From MVRV01 sp964646755 (GTDB lineage Bacteria > Desulfobacterota > Syntrophia > Syntrophales > Smithellaceae): DNA of 64,000 nt. Both the position numbers and the translations under genes were made by a program. A model generated the notes under the pieces. The model was not told the DNA's origin. It saw only the letters and a list, made by a program, of their open reading frames with translations, and did not search any database. The stretch spans positions 1 to 64,000 of the forward strand of contig CAZYIE010000002.1 of NCBI GenBank assembly GCA_964646755.1. Reading direction: 5' to 3'. Positions 44,076-52,628 of this stretch are shown in pieces; the stretch's first letter is position 1; the number at the start of each line of letters is the position of its first letter.

Positions 44076-44547
44076 AGATCAAACATTTCCGCCTTGGAAT
44101 GATGGCAGGTTTCGATGTGTTTTCAAGTTTTTAGCAGGGGGAACAGATGGTGAGATCATGGTTTCTACAACACTATCAGAGACTTCAGTACAAATAGTAA
44201 CACTCACCTCAATTCCAAACTTAAAGGTGTGTAGTTGTAGATGCTATCAGTGCGTCGGCGAATGCCTTTGGGTAAAAGAGCAGGGTTTTTATCATCATTT
44301 TCCAGATGGCATAATTATTTCTTCAATTGCTGTCTTTTTTTGTGCCGTGCGGTTCGACTGAGCGGTCACCTTACCTCACTCCACCACAAGACAGCCCTGA
44401 ATTACCTCCATCTTTGCTTAAACTGCTTAGAGTTAACGTATTTCTCTACCGATCTCCCCCCCCGCATCATTTTTTTTCAATTACATCATAATTATGCTAT
44501 AACTATAAAAAATCGGAAACATAATTTCTGTAGCCTTTTTGTGGCAT
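44076..44547. other. 472-base stretch without a supported gene
   Basis: Short open frames exist but none has a ribosome site or a recognisable protein. The AT-rich end (44460-44530, with ATTATGCTATAACTATAAAA) probably contains the promoter of the coiled-coil/cyclase pair. No terminator is obvious after the exported protein. Confidence 0.4.
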
Positions 44548-45018
44548 ATGAAAACTGAACATAAATCTCAAGAACTACTTTCCCTGCAGAAAGAAAATCT
44601 GCATTTGCAGCAAAGCATCGCCGTTCTGCGCGATGAACTGGAGAAAATGGAGATTGCCCGTCAAGAGGTTGTGCAGAATAACCTGCATTCCGTGCAGACC
44701 GAAATTATCCAACTTAGGTCAACAATTGCCGCCATGCGCGATGAACTGGAAAAGACCTGTTATGATAAGGACTGCATCGTTTCGCAACATATTGCCGACT
44801 CCAGCGACAAAACCAAACAACTTAATGATGCCATCGTCGCCCTGCGCAACGAACTGGAACGACGGGAAATTGCTTATCAGCAAGACATTCAGGGGATCAC
44901 CAGAAATTATCAGGCGGAAGTTAAACAGTTACAGCAGACAATCGGAGTATTGAGGGAAAACCTGGAGGAATTAAAATCCGGGAACAGCAAAGGCATGAAA
45001 AATGAAAAAAATTCATAA
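44548..45018 (+). CDS. Coiled-coil protein overlapping the adenylate cyclase gene
   Basis: 156 residues, almost all helical, with four internal repeats of about 35 residues sharing LQQSIAVLRDELEK, LRSTIAAMRDELEK, LNDAIVALRNELER and LQQTIGVLRENLEE. No signal or membrane segment. It ends 17 bases inside the cyclase gene, so both are translated together and the coiled coil may bind or cluster the cyclase, for example via its GAF linkers. The family is not recognised. Confidence 0.72.
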   Translation: MKTEHKSQELLSLQKENLHLQQSIAVLRDELEKMEIARQEVVQNNLHSVQTEIIQLRSTIAAMRDELEKTCYDKDCIVSQHIADSSDKTKQLNDAIVALRNELERREIAYQQDIQGITRNYQAEVKQLQQTIGVLRENLEELKSGNSKGMKNEKNS

Positions 45019-47269
45019 TAGACCAACAGCAAAACGCATGAATATGAAGAAAATGCGGTCGTTACTCGATATTTCCCGAAAAGTATCGACACTGGAAACA
45101 CTCGATGAGATACTGGCGGAACTAATAGAAATTACTACGACCGAGTTAGATGCAGACCGGGGGACAATTTTTCTCAATGATCAGGAAACCGGAGAACTTT
45201 ATTCGCGGGTTGCTCAAGGAAATTTACTGCGGGAAATTCGAGTGCTCAACACCAGCGGCGTAGCGGGTGATGTTTTTCATTCGGGGAAAAGCCTGATCAT
45301 TTCTGATGCTTACAGAGATGGACGCTTCAACCAATCCATCGACGAAAAGACAGGCTATATAACGAAATCAATTCTCTGTGTTCCCATCAAGGCTGCCCGC
45401 AATGAAATAATCGGCGTTGCCCAGGTCCTCAATAAGAAAGAGGGACAGTTTACTGAAGATGACGTGATGCTCCTCGAAGCTATTGCCACGCAGGCGGCCA
45501 TAGCGCTGCAAAGTACGATATTTGCCGAACGCATGAAAAAATTCCGGACAAAGGAAATGGAATTTTTCGATGTCGTCGCCGAAGCAACCTCGGAAATCAA
45601 CCTGGGAACTCTCCTGCGCAAGGTAATGTCCGAAGCTATGCGGATGACGGACTCTGAACGTTCCACACTTTTTCTTAATGACATCAAGACCAACGAGCTT
45701 TATTCACGAATAGGCGAGGGATTGTCGTCAACGGAAATACGTTTCCCCAATAATGTCGGCATTGCCGGGGCTGTTTTCCAATCAGGCGAAACCATCAATA
45801 TACCCCACGCCTATGCCGACCTGAGATTTAACCCGTCGTTTGACAAAAAAACCGGTTTCTTTACTCGGTCCATTCTCTGCACACCGGTTACCAATAAATC
45901 CGGCAAGATTATCGGTGTCACGCAAGTTTTGAATAAAAAGGGCGGTCCTTTTACGAAGGAAGATGAAATGCGTCTCAAAGCCTTCACCGCCCAGGTCGCC
46001 ATTGCCCTGGAAAATGCCAAGCTCTTTGATGATGTACAAAACATGAAAAATTACAATGAAGGTATGCTGGAAAGCATGTCCAACGGCGTTATCACCCTGA
46101 ATGAGGACGGAAAGATAATCACCTGCAATACGGCAGGCATGAGAATAATGAAAGTCTCGGAGTCGGAAATACTTAACCGCAAGGTTGAAGAATTTTTCAG
46201 TGGCGCCAATGCCTGGGTGCTGGAGAAGACTGAGAGGGTTGGAAAGACACAGACACAGGATGTCATCATGGATGCCGACCTGGTGTTCGGGGGGGCAAAG
46301 CTTTCCGTAAATCTGACCATTCTTCCTCTGGCCAGCGTCGAGAAGAAAAAGCTGGGAACAATGATTGTCATCGAAGATATTTCGAGCGAGAAGCGGATGA
46401 AATCGACCATGTCCCGATATATCGACCCGGCGCTCACTGACCAGATTATGGATTGCACCGAAGACTTCATGGGAGGCAAAAACATAACGGCTACAATACT
46501 CTTCTCCGACATCCGCGGCTTCACAACATTGACCGAAGAGTTAGGGGCACAGGGGACCGTCGCCCTGCTCAACGAGTATTTTACCTTGATGGTGGATTGC
46601 ATCCAGAGAGAGGGCGGCATCCTGGATAAATTCATCGGTGATGCCATTATGGCTGCCTTTGGCATCCCGTTTGCCCATGACGATGATGAGGATCGTGCTG
46701 TGCGTACGGCAATTCAGATGGTTAAAAGCCTCAATGATTGGAACAGGGAACGTATCAGCGAAGGCAAAAAGCCGGTTCGGATAGGCATCGGGTTAAATAC
46801 AGACTCCATTGTTTCCGGAAACATCGGTTCCCCGAAACGCACGGATTATACGGTCATCGGTGATGGCGTTAATCTGGCTTCGCGTTTGGAATCCGCCTGC
46901 AAGCAGTATTATTCTGCGATCCTGATAAGCGACAACACTTATTCCAAACTAAAGGGCACTTACCGCATGCGGAAGGTCGACCGGGTGGTGGTCAAAGGTA
47001 AAACAGAACCGGTAAGTATTTACGAAGTGCTTGATTATCACACCGAAGAAACTTTTCCCAACATGATGGAAGCGGTAAACAACTTCTCCCACGGCCTGGA
47101 TTGTTATCAAAAAGCGCACTGGGATAAGGCCATTGAGGCATTCCAAAGGGCCTTGTCGCAAAACAGCAATGATAAACTCTCTCAGATGTATATAGACAGG
47201 TGCGAGCACATGAAAAAACACCCGCCGACCGCAAAATGGGACGGTGTCTATGTAATGACATCAAAATAA
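45002..47269 (+). CDS. Class III adenylate cyclase with two GAF domains and a PAS
   Basis: 755 residues. GAF 1 about 30-175 (LDADRGTIFLNDQETGELYS), GAF 2 about 200-350 (TDSERSTLFLNDIKTNELYS), PAS about 360-470, catalytic domain about 485-670, and a TPR-like tail (GLDCYQKAHWDKAIEAFQRA). Catalytic signs are complete: LFSDIRGFTTL (first metal Asp), LDKFIGDAIMAAFG (Lys and second Asp) and DYTVIGDGVNLASRLE (adenine-selecting Asp, Asn and Arg). Lys plus Asp at the base-selecting positions favour cAMP over cGMP. The protein is soluble; GAFs may bind cAMP, other nucleotides or a redox ligand. Confidence 0.9.
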   Translation: MKKIHNRPTAKRMNMKKMRSLLDISRKVSTLETLDEILAELIEITTTELDADRGTIFLNDQETGELYSRVAQGNLLREIRVLNTSGVAGDVFHSGKSLIISDAYRDGRFNQSIDEKTGYITKSILCVPIKAARNEIIGVAQVLNKKEGQFTEDDVMLLEAIATQAAIALQSTIFAERMKKFRTKEMEFFDVVAEATSEINLGTLLRKVMSEAMRMTDSERSTLFLNDIKTNELYSRIGEGLSSTEIRFPNNVGIAGAVFQSGETINIPHAYADLRFNPSFDKKTGFFTRSILCTPVTNKSGKIIGVTQVLNKKGGPFTKEDEMRLKAFTAQVAIALENAKLFDDVQNMKNYNEGMLESMSNGVITLNEDGKIITCNTAGMRIMKVSESEILNRKVEEFFSGANAWVLEKTERVGKTQTQDVIMDADLVFGGAKLSVNLTILPLASVEKKKLGTMIVIEDISSEKRMKSTMSRYIDPALTDQIMDCTEDFMGGKNITATILFSDIRGFTTLTEELGAQGTVALLNEYFTLMVDCIQREGGILDKFIGDAIMAAFGIPFAHDDDEDRAVRTAIQMVKSLNDWNRERISEGKKPVRIGIGLNTDSIVSGNIGSPKRTDYTVIGDGVNLASRLESACKQYYSAILISDNTYSKLKGTYRMRKVDRVVVKGKTEPVSIYEVLDYHTEETFPNMMEAVNNFSHGLDCYQKAHWDKAIEAFQRALSQNSNDKLSQMYIDRCEHMKKHPPTAKWDGVYVMTSK

Positions 47270-47379
47270 CCGCGCAAAGTTAAGTGGTTAAGAATTGCGC
47301 TTAACTACTATTGTATTGGCTCTCCAATTGACCTCGCATTCTCTGCCCACGCTTTTCAGATATGGATGCTCAATTCCAG

Positions 47380-47577
47380 TTATATTGTCTTTTTAATTCC
47401 AAGCTTTACGTAGAGCGGGCAGTGAGCCGAGGCCACGCTGGAGAGAAGCATACCGGCTATGACGGCAAGGATGAGACCGGAAATTCCATTTACCCATCCC
47501 GCGACATTGGCGACAATAAAAATAATTGCGATCACGAGCCTAACAACCCTGTCAATGTTACCCACGTTGCGATTCAT
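47380..47577 (-). CDS. DUF2892 inner-membrane protein
   Basis: 65 residues: MNRNVGNIDRVVRLVIAIIF, then GWVNGISGLILAVIAGMLLS and CPLYVKLGIKKTI. This is the DUF2892 (YgaP transmembrane-like) family: two helices with a conserved Cys-Pro-Leu-Tyr near the end. Often linked to sulfur transfer (rhodanese) but here it stands alone. AAGGGAGG precedes the ATG at 47577; upstream in-frame codons are unlikely to be used. Confidence 0.85.
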   Translation of the reverse strand: MNRNVGNIDRVVRLVIAIIFIVANVAGWVNGISGLILAVIAGMLLSSVASAHCPLYVKLGIKKTI

Positions 47578-47817
47578 GTTAATTCCTCCCTTCTGTGTTG
47601 CCGGATACTCCATTTTTTTTAACAAGGCATTGCCTTTGACGGACGGAGCATCGGCCTGGTGTGTCAATGCACGGTTAATCAATAGTTACCAATTGAAAGA
47701 ATGCATGCCTATCAACAGTTGCAGATGTTTGAATACAGCAAGGCAGTCTTAAGCATGATCTCCACATTCACCGACTTGCACCTTCTTGTATGGAACAAAG
47801 ACGTTTAAGCGATATAT

Positions 47818-50055
47818 TTACTTCAATGGCTCTAACCGGCAGGGAACATACCGGTGCATGGGCGTCCCCAGCCAGTCGCGATTCGTGTTCTTCGTCAGGC
47901 GGTTCACGTTGACGCCGTGGACCTTACCGTTATAGACCATGCCGAAACCGTGGGGGATAACCACATGCCCCTCGTGGGCCATCTCCGTCACTTCCGCTTC
48001 GATTTCCACAGACCCGGCCTCCGTGGTCACCCAAACCATCTGACCGTCTTTTATATTCAACACCCCAGCATCGGCTGTGTGTATCATGAGGGTGCAATCC
48101 CTTTTCCCGTCATTCCAGGCAGGATTACGCATCAGCGTATTGGCATTCATGTTGAAATGCCGACCAGCCATGAGGACGAGGGGGTATTCTGGATCCGGCA
48201 CAAGAGCCGCCTCTTCTTGCTCCGCATCAAGGCTTTCCAGTTCGGCCCGGAGCTCCGGAATCACGAGGTTGATTTTGCCGTTTTCCGTGCGGATATTGGC
48301 AAGATTATCATCCGGATCAACCTTACCGACCCAAAGTCCCTCGGGATGGTCCATAATATTTTGAAACATATCCTCTCCCATACCCATGCCCGGTTTAAAA
48401 CCTGCACGGGCGGCGCTCTTGCGGAAGTCTTTAGGTGCGGTCTGCATCATGCCCCATAGGGCTGCCAGATGAACTGACCCTATGGCTCTGCCCAGAGTTT
48501 TTCCCAGTATAAATGGCATAGCCCCGAGGGCATTGGGCTCTTTGGCGGCGTAATCCATAAGTGCAAGGCCAAAGGCGGCATGTCCTTCTTCGGCTGCTTT
48601 ATAAAGACTGTCGGGAATGGGCGGGATCAGACCAAGGCGGTCCGCCAGGCGCAGGTGAATCTCTCCCAATTCTAAAGGCTCGCCGTCCGGTTCGATGATG
48701 GGCCGCCGCATCTGGAAGAAGATGCCGGGAAAGGTCATGGGGAAAAACGTGCTGTCCCAGGATTCATAAGCGGATCGGGAAGGAAGAACATAATGGGATA
48801 ACACCGCCGTCTCCGTCATGGCCAGCTCCGCCGTCACGAGAAGATCCAGACGTTTGAATGCCTCTTCGTAGGCTGTCGTATCAGCGTAGGAACGCAGGGG
48901 ATTTGCCCCGGACACGATAACTGCCCGTAAACGCTCAGGGTGATCGGAAAGGATCTCCTCGGGCATGGCATTGGGCGGGAAACAGCCGACAACGGCGGGG
49001 AAATTAGTCGTCACAGTCCGCCAGGTCTTGGGGTCCCTTTCATCGGAGTGAACCCCCAAGGGCATCATCTGGCCATGGAAGACATTGCCGCCGCGGACAC
49101 CGATCCGCCCGCAGACAGACAGAAGCATCAATGCCAGGTATGACGATACGGCGCTGTGGCGGTTCATCATGATCCCTAGGTCATAGCGCAGGCAGGATCT
49201 TCGCGTGGCAAACTGACGGCAGATTTCGCGTACCTGTTCAAAATCGAGGTTACAGGTCTGGACGGCAGCGCGGGCGTTAAAATTCATAAACAGGCTGCGG
49301 ACATCTTCCAGGCCGGAGGTGTGCTTTTCGATGTAGTCCCTGTTTTCCCAGCCTTCCTGAAGGATGACTGATATCATGGCCCGCAGGAGCAGGGCATCCG
49401 TCCCCGGACGAATGGACAGATGGATGTTGGCGATTTTGGCCGTCTCGGACAGGCGAGGATCGATGACAACGAGCATTTTGTCCGGATCCCTGGCAATCCG
49501 CTGGAGATGCTTCGGGGCTTGGGGAATCTGGTGGCTCTGCATCCCGTTCCAGCCAAAAGCCAGGAGAAAATCCGTTTCTTCCGCATCGATCTCCGCATGA
49601 ATATTCTGGCGGCCATGCATACGTCCGTTAACCCAGAACATGCCGGAAAATTCCTGAGTCAGGGCGCTATAATGGTAGCGGGAGCCCAACCCTTTCATCA
49701 GTCGGACACCAAAGGCCGCCTCAAAGTGGCACCCCTGGCCGCCACCGCCCATATAGGCGAAAGATTTGGGGCCGTGTTGATCGACGATGCCCTTGATCTT
49801 CGCACCGATCTCGTCGATGGCCTGTTCCCAGGAGATCCGCTCAAAAGCGCCTCCGACTCGCTTCAAGGGGTACTTCAGGCGGTCGGCATTGTGCTGATGA
49901 TAGGCAATGTTCATCCCCTTCCGGCAGACGTAACCTTCACTGCGGACATTGCTCTTATCTCCCCGCACCTTCACGATGCGGTTGTTCTCCACCTCTACCT
50001 CCAAGCCACAGTTCTGGGCGCAGAGGACACAGCCGGTTTTGTGTATTGTTCCCAT
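47818..50055 (-). CDS. Molybdopterin oxidoreductase (formate dehydrogenase-like family)
   Basis: 745 residues. N-terminal 4Fe-4S ligands in GCVLCAQNCGLEVEVEN and the later YVCRKG (Cys-x2-Cys-x3-Cys ... Cys), the domain that binds the bis-MGD cofactor, and the C-terminal molybdopterin dinucleotide-binding barrel (YPLVLMAGRHFNMNANTLMR). In the usual metal-ligand area (SALTQEFSGMFWVNGRM) no Cys or Sec stands out, so the substrate, formate or another, is uncertain. Cytoplasmic: no Tat signal. The ATG at 50055 follows AGGGGG. It is 13 bases from the hybrid kinase stop, so both may be co-transcribed. Confidence 0.87.
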   Translation of the reverse strand: MGTIHKTGCVLCAQNCGLEVEVENNRIVKVRGDKSNVRSEGYVCRKGMNIAYHQHNADRLKYPLKRVGGAFERISWEQAIDEIGAKIKGIVDQHGPKSFAYMGGGGQGCHFEAAFGVRLMKGLGSRYHYSALTQEFSGMFWVNGRMHGRQNIHAEIDAEETDFLLAFGWNGMQSHQIPQAPKHLQRIARDPDKMLVVIDPRLSETAKIANIHLSIRPGTDALLLRAMISVILQEGWENRDYIEKHTSGLEDVRSLFMNFNARAAVQTCNLDFEQVREICRQFATRRSCLRYDLGIMMNRHSAVSSYLALMLLSVCGRIGVRGGNVFHGQMMPLGVHSDERDPKTWRTVTTNFPAVVGCFPPNAMPEEILSDHPERLRAVIVSGANPLRSYADTTAYEEAFKRLDLLVTAELAMTETAVLSHYVLPSRSAYESWDSTFFPMTFPGIFFQMRRPIIEPDGEPLELGEIHLRLADRLGLIPPIPDSLYKAAEEGHAAFGLALMDYAAKEPNALGAMPFILGKTLGRAIGSVHLAALWGMMQTAPKDFRKSAARAGFKPGMGMGEDMFQNIMDHPEGLWVGKVDPDDNLANIRTENGKINLVIPELRAELESLDAEQEEAALVPDPEYPLVLMAGRHFNMNANTLMRNPAWNDGKRDCTLMIHTADAGVLNIKDGQMVWVTTEAGSVEIEAEVTEMAHEGHVVIPHGFGMVYNGKVHGVNVNRLTKNTNRDWLGTPMHRYVPCRLEPLK

Positions 50056-50068
50056 AAGTCCCCCTTGT

Positions 50069-52402
50069 TCATACAGATCGATCAAGTTCGTTTTTCACAG
50101 CCATCCCCAACTTTTCTATGACATAGGGCTTTTTGACGTATGCTCCAGCACCCAGGGCCTGCGCACCTTGCACCCGATCAGATTCTGAAAAACCACTGAC
50201 TAATATTGCTTTCTGCCCAGGATGGATTTCGATAATCTTCTCGTATGTTTCCAATCCATCCATACCCGGCTCCATAATCATATCCAAGACAAGAAGACCA
50301 ACTTTGTTCTGCTTTACGTATTGCAGCGCATCCTCGCCGCTTGCAACATTTGCGACTTTGTAATTAAGTTTCTTCAGCATTGCCGACGCCAGATCCCGCT
50401 GACCTTTCACATCATCCACCACCAGAATGGATTCACCATTGCCCAGATATTCAGACAGGGATACAGAAGAAGATTCCCTGGTGATGTCTTCTCTGGTTAC
50501 AGGAAAATAGAGAGCGAAAACAGTCCCCTTGCCTTCTTCGCTTTGAACATCAATGTACCCTTGATGATCTTTCACTGTTCCCCAGACTACAGCCAGTCCT
50601 AATCCTGTACCGCTTCTGCCCATAATCTTCTTGGTGTAAAACGGCTCAAAGATGCGTTTGAGGTCTGACTCTGATATGCCTTCTCCCTCATCGGATACGG
50701 ATAGGACAACATAATCGCCCTCCCGGATATTGTCATAGCCGGATATAGGTTTATCCAAATACTTGTTGCTTGTCTTAATGGTCAGCAGGCCGCCTTTGGG
50801 CATTGCTTCGCTGGCATTGGAAACCAAATTGAACAAAGTTTTCTGCAGATGGACAGGTGATGCGGAGATGTTGAGCAGGTCAGTTTCCAAATCGGTCTTG
50901 AGTTGCACAGATGGATGGTAGGCATGAAATTTCTCCCACTCCGGTGATCTATTAAAATCTAGGATTAATCGGTTTGCATTAAGGACTTTTCTGCCTACTA
51001 CGCCTCTTCTGGCCAAAGTCAGCAAATCCTGCACGATGGCCGCGGCCCTCTGACCTCCATCCATAATACTGAGCAGGTCGTCTCTTAAAGGACTTTTCTC
51101 ATCAATATCACTGAGAACCATTTCCGCATAACCGACAACTATACCCAAGACATTGTTCAGGTCATGGGCAACACCGCCGGCCAGCAACCCCAGGGCCTCC
51201 ATCTTCTCCGCACGCTGCAAGCGCTCTTTCAGAGCTTCCTTTTCTTCTTCAGCAAGTTTGCGGGCAGTAATATCGGTCATGATGCCGGTAATGAAAGGTG
51301 GTTTCCCGCTTTCAGCCACAAGTCTGGTCTTGGTAACAACCCACCGCACCTCCCCTGTTTTGTCCAAGACTCTGAATTCATGCTCTGTACTGTGGCTCGG
51401 GTGAACTCTCTGCGCAAGTGCTTTTGCCAACCAGTTCATGTCGTCTGGATGGACAAAGTCGGAGAAGTGCCTACCTTCCACCTCGCCGCTGGTGTAGCCG
51501 GAAATTCGTTCGATGGCAGGGCTAACGAAAGAAAATTTCCCTTGCAGATCGCTCGTGAATATAACATCGTTGATGTTTTCCACAAGCATGCGGTATTGCT
51601 CCCGTGATTGCTTGAGTGCATTTTCAGCCACCTTGCACTCTGTTATATCCAATGCAGTGGTAAGCAAGCATTGCTTGTTGCTGACTAACACGTGTTCTGC
51701 GGAAAACAACATATCCAGCCTACGCCCGTCTTTGGTCACCATTTTCAATTCTCTATTATGAACTCTCCCCGTCTCTTCCACGTCTTTCCTTGCGGATTGA
51801 CGATCATGAGGGTTAGCAAATAGTCCTAACTCCAAAGAGGTCTTCCCGATGACTTCCGTTTTTGAAGAAAAAGAAAAAAATCTCAGAAATGCTTCGTTAA
51901 CATTCAGAAAACGGCCATCTTGAATTGTAGAAATAGCCGTAGGAATGGGATTTGTGTTAAAAGCTGCAGAAAACTGTTGCTCGCTTTCCCGCATGGACTG
52001 TTCTACTCGCTTGCGTTCGGTAATGTCTCTGGCAATGAGCAGGACTCCGGAAGGTTTCGACTTTTCCATGAGGAGAGATGATTTAGTGTCGAAAAAGGCG
52101 ATGGAGCCGTCTTTAGTTGATAAAAGGGGCCATTCATAAGAAAGAGTTTCCGAATAACCTTGCCGCCGGGCTTCAGTCATTTCAATGTGTCTGCTGATCA
52201 GTTCCGGGGGGATAAATTTTTTTATCGACATCCCGACAATATCCAGGCCTCCAGCCAGATTTTGGGCTGCCGGGTTGGCATATGTAATAATTCCTTCAAA
52301 ATCCATGGTAATGATTGCATCGTGTGCGGTCATGGCTAGTTGGCGATATCTTGCCTCGCTCTCCTGTAGCAGTTGTTTCTTGGTCTTTCTTTCATCTTCC
52401 AT
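50069..52402 (-). CDS. Hybrid sensor histidine kinase, three PAS domains and receiver
   Basis: 777 residues, no membrane segment. PAS 1 about 15-130 (ARYRQLAMTAHDAIITMDFE), PAS 2 about 140-255, PAS 3 about 265-390 (NINDVIFTSDLQGKFSFVSP), HisKA with the phospho-His in GGVAHDLNNVLGIVVGYAEM, HATPase (GTGLGLAVVWGTVKDHQGYI), and a C-terminal receiver with a normal phosphoacceptor (LLVLDMIMEPGMDG) and Lys (YVKKPYV). Start at 52402 follows GGGG; the longer ATG at 52492 is unlikely. No separate output protein is adjacent. It diverges from the acetate-kinase fusion gene. Confidence 0.9.
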   Translation of the reverse strand: MEDERKTKKQLLQESEARYRQLAMTAHDAIITMDFEGIITYANPAAQNLAGGLDIVGMSIKKFIPPELISRHIEMTEARRQGYSETLSYEWPLLSTKDGSIAFFDTKSSLLMEKSKPSGVLLIARDITERKRVEQSMRESEQQFSAAFNTNPIPTAISTIQDGRFLNVNEAFLRFFSFSSKTEVIGKTSLELGLFANPHDRQSARKDVEETGRVHNRELKMVTKDGRRLDMLFSAEHVLVSNKQCLLTTALDITECKVAENALKQSREQYRMLVENINDVIFTSDLQGKFSFVSPAIERISGYTSGEVEGRHFSDFVHPDDMNWLAKALAQRVHPSHSTEHEFRVLDKTGEVRWVVTKTRLVAESGKPPFITGIMTDITARKLAEEEKEALKERLQRAEKMEALGLLAGGVAHDLNNVLGIVVGYAEMVLSDIDEKSPLRDDLLSIMDGGQRAAAIVQDLLTLARRGVVGRKVLNANRLILDFNRSPEWEKFHAYHPSVQLKTDLETDLLNISASPVHLQKTLFNLVSNASEAMPKGGLLTIKTSNKYLDKPISGYDNIREGDYVVLSVSDEGEGISESDLKRIFEPFYTKKIMGRSGTGLGLAVVWGTVKDHQGYIDVQSEEGKGTVFALYFPVTREDITRESSSVSLSEYLGNGESILVVDDVKGQRDLASAMLKKLNYKVANVASGEDALQYVKQNKVGLLVLDMIMEPGMDGLETYEKIIEIHPGQKAILVSGFSESDRVQGAQALGAGAYVKKPYVIEKLGMAVKNELDRSV

Positions 52403-52583
52403 GGTAAGCCCCCTATAAACAACAGTGGTGGAACTATAGACAAACAATCGTTGTCCGTCAATGCAATAATGGCCGCATAATTTGGGCTGCAATTTCTATG
52501 CTGCAAGAAAAGAAAGTCCTAAAACAACATTCATTATTTTTTGTTGCATTGCTTCCCGGAAGTTGTAGTAATTAATAAAATAA

Positions 52584-52589
52584 TATAAT
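52584..52589 (+). promoter_or_regulatory. Putative -10 box of the acetate kinase fusion
   Basis: A perfect TATAAT at 52584-52589, 40 bases before the ATG, in AT-rich sequence. Upstream AGTTGTAG gives a weak -35 at 15-17 bases. The gene has a strong GGGAGGT site next to its start. No obvious CRP-like palindrome was seen. Confidence 0.45.
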
Positions 52590-52628
52590 ATCGACTGAAG
52601 AACGAAATGTTTATTTCCGGGAGGTAAA

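Noticed and set aside
44335..44360. tRNA-like GGTTCGA string
   Set aside because: The flanking bases do not form a T-arm or a cloverleaf. No tRNA or rRNA gene was seen in the intergenic regions I read.
44041..44558. Two short plus-strand frames between the exported protein and the coiled-coil gene
   Set aside because: No start signals, unusual composition and no recognisable protein; treated as non-coding.
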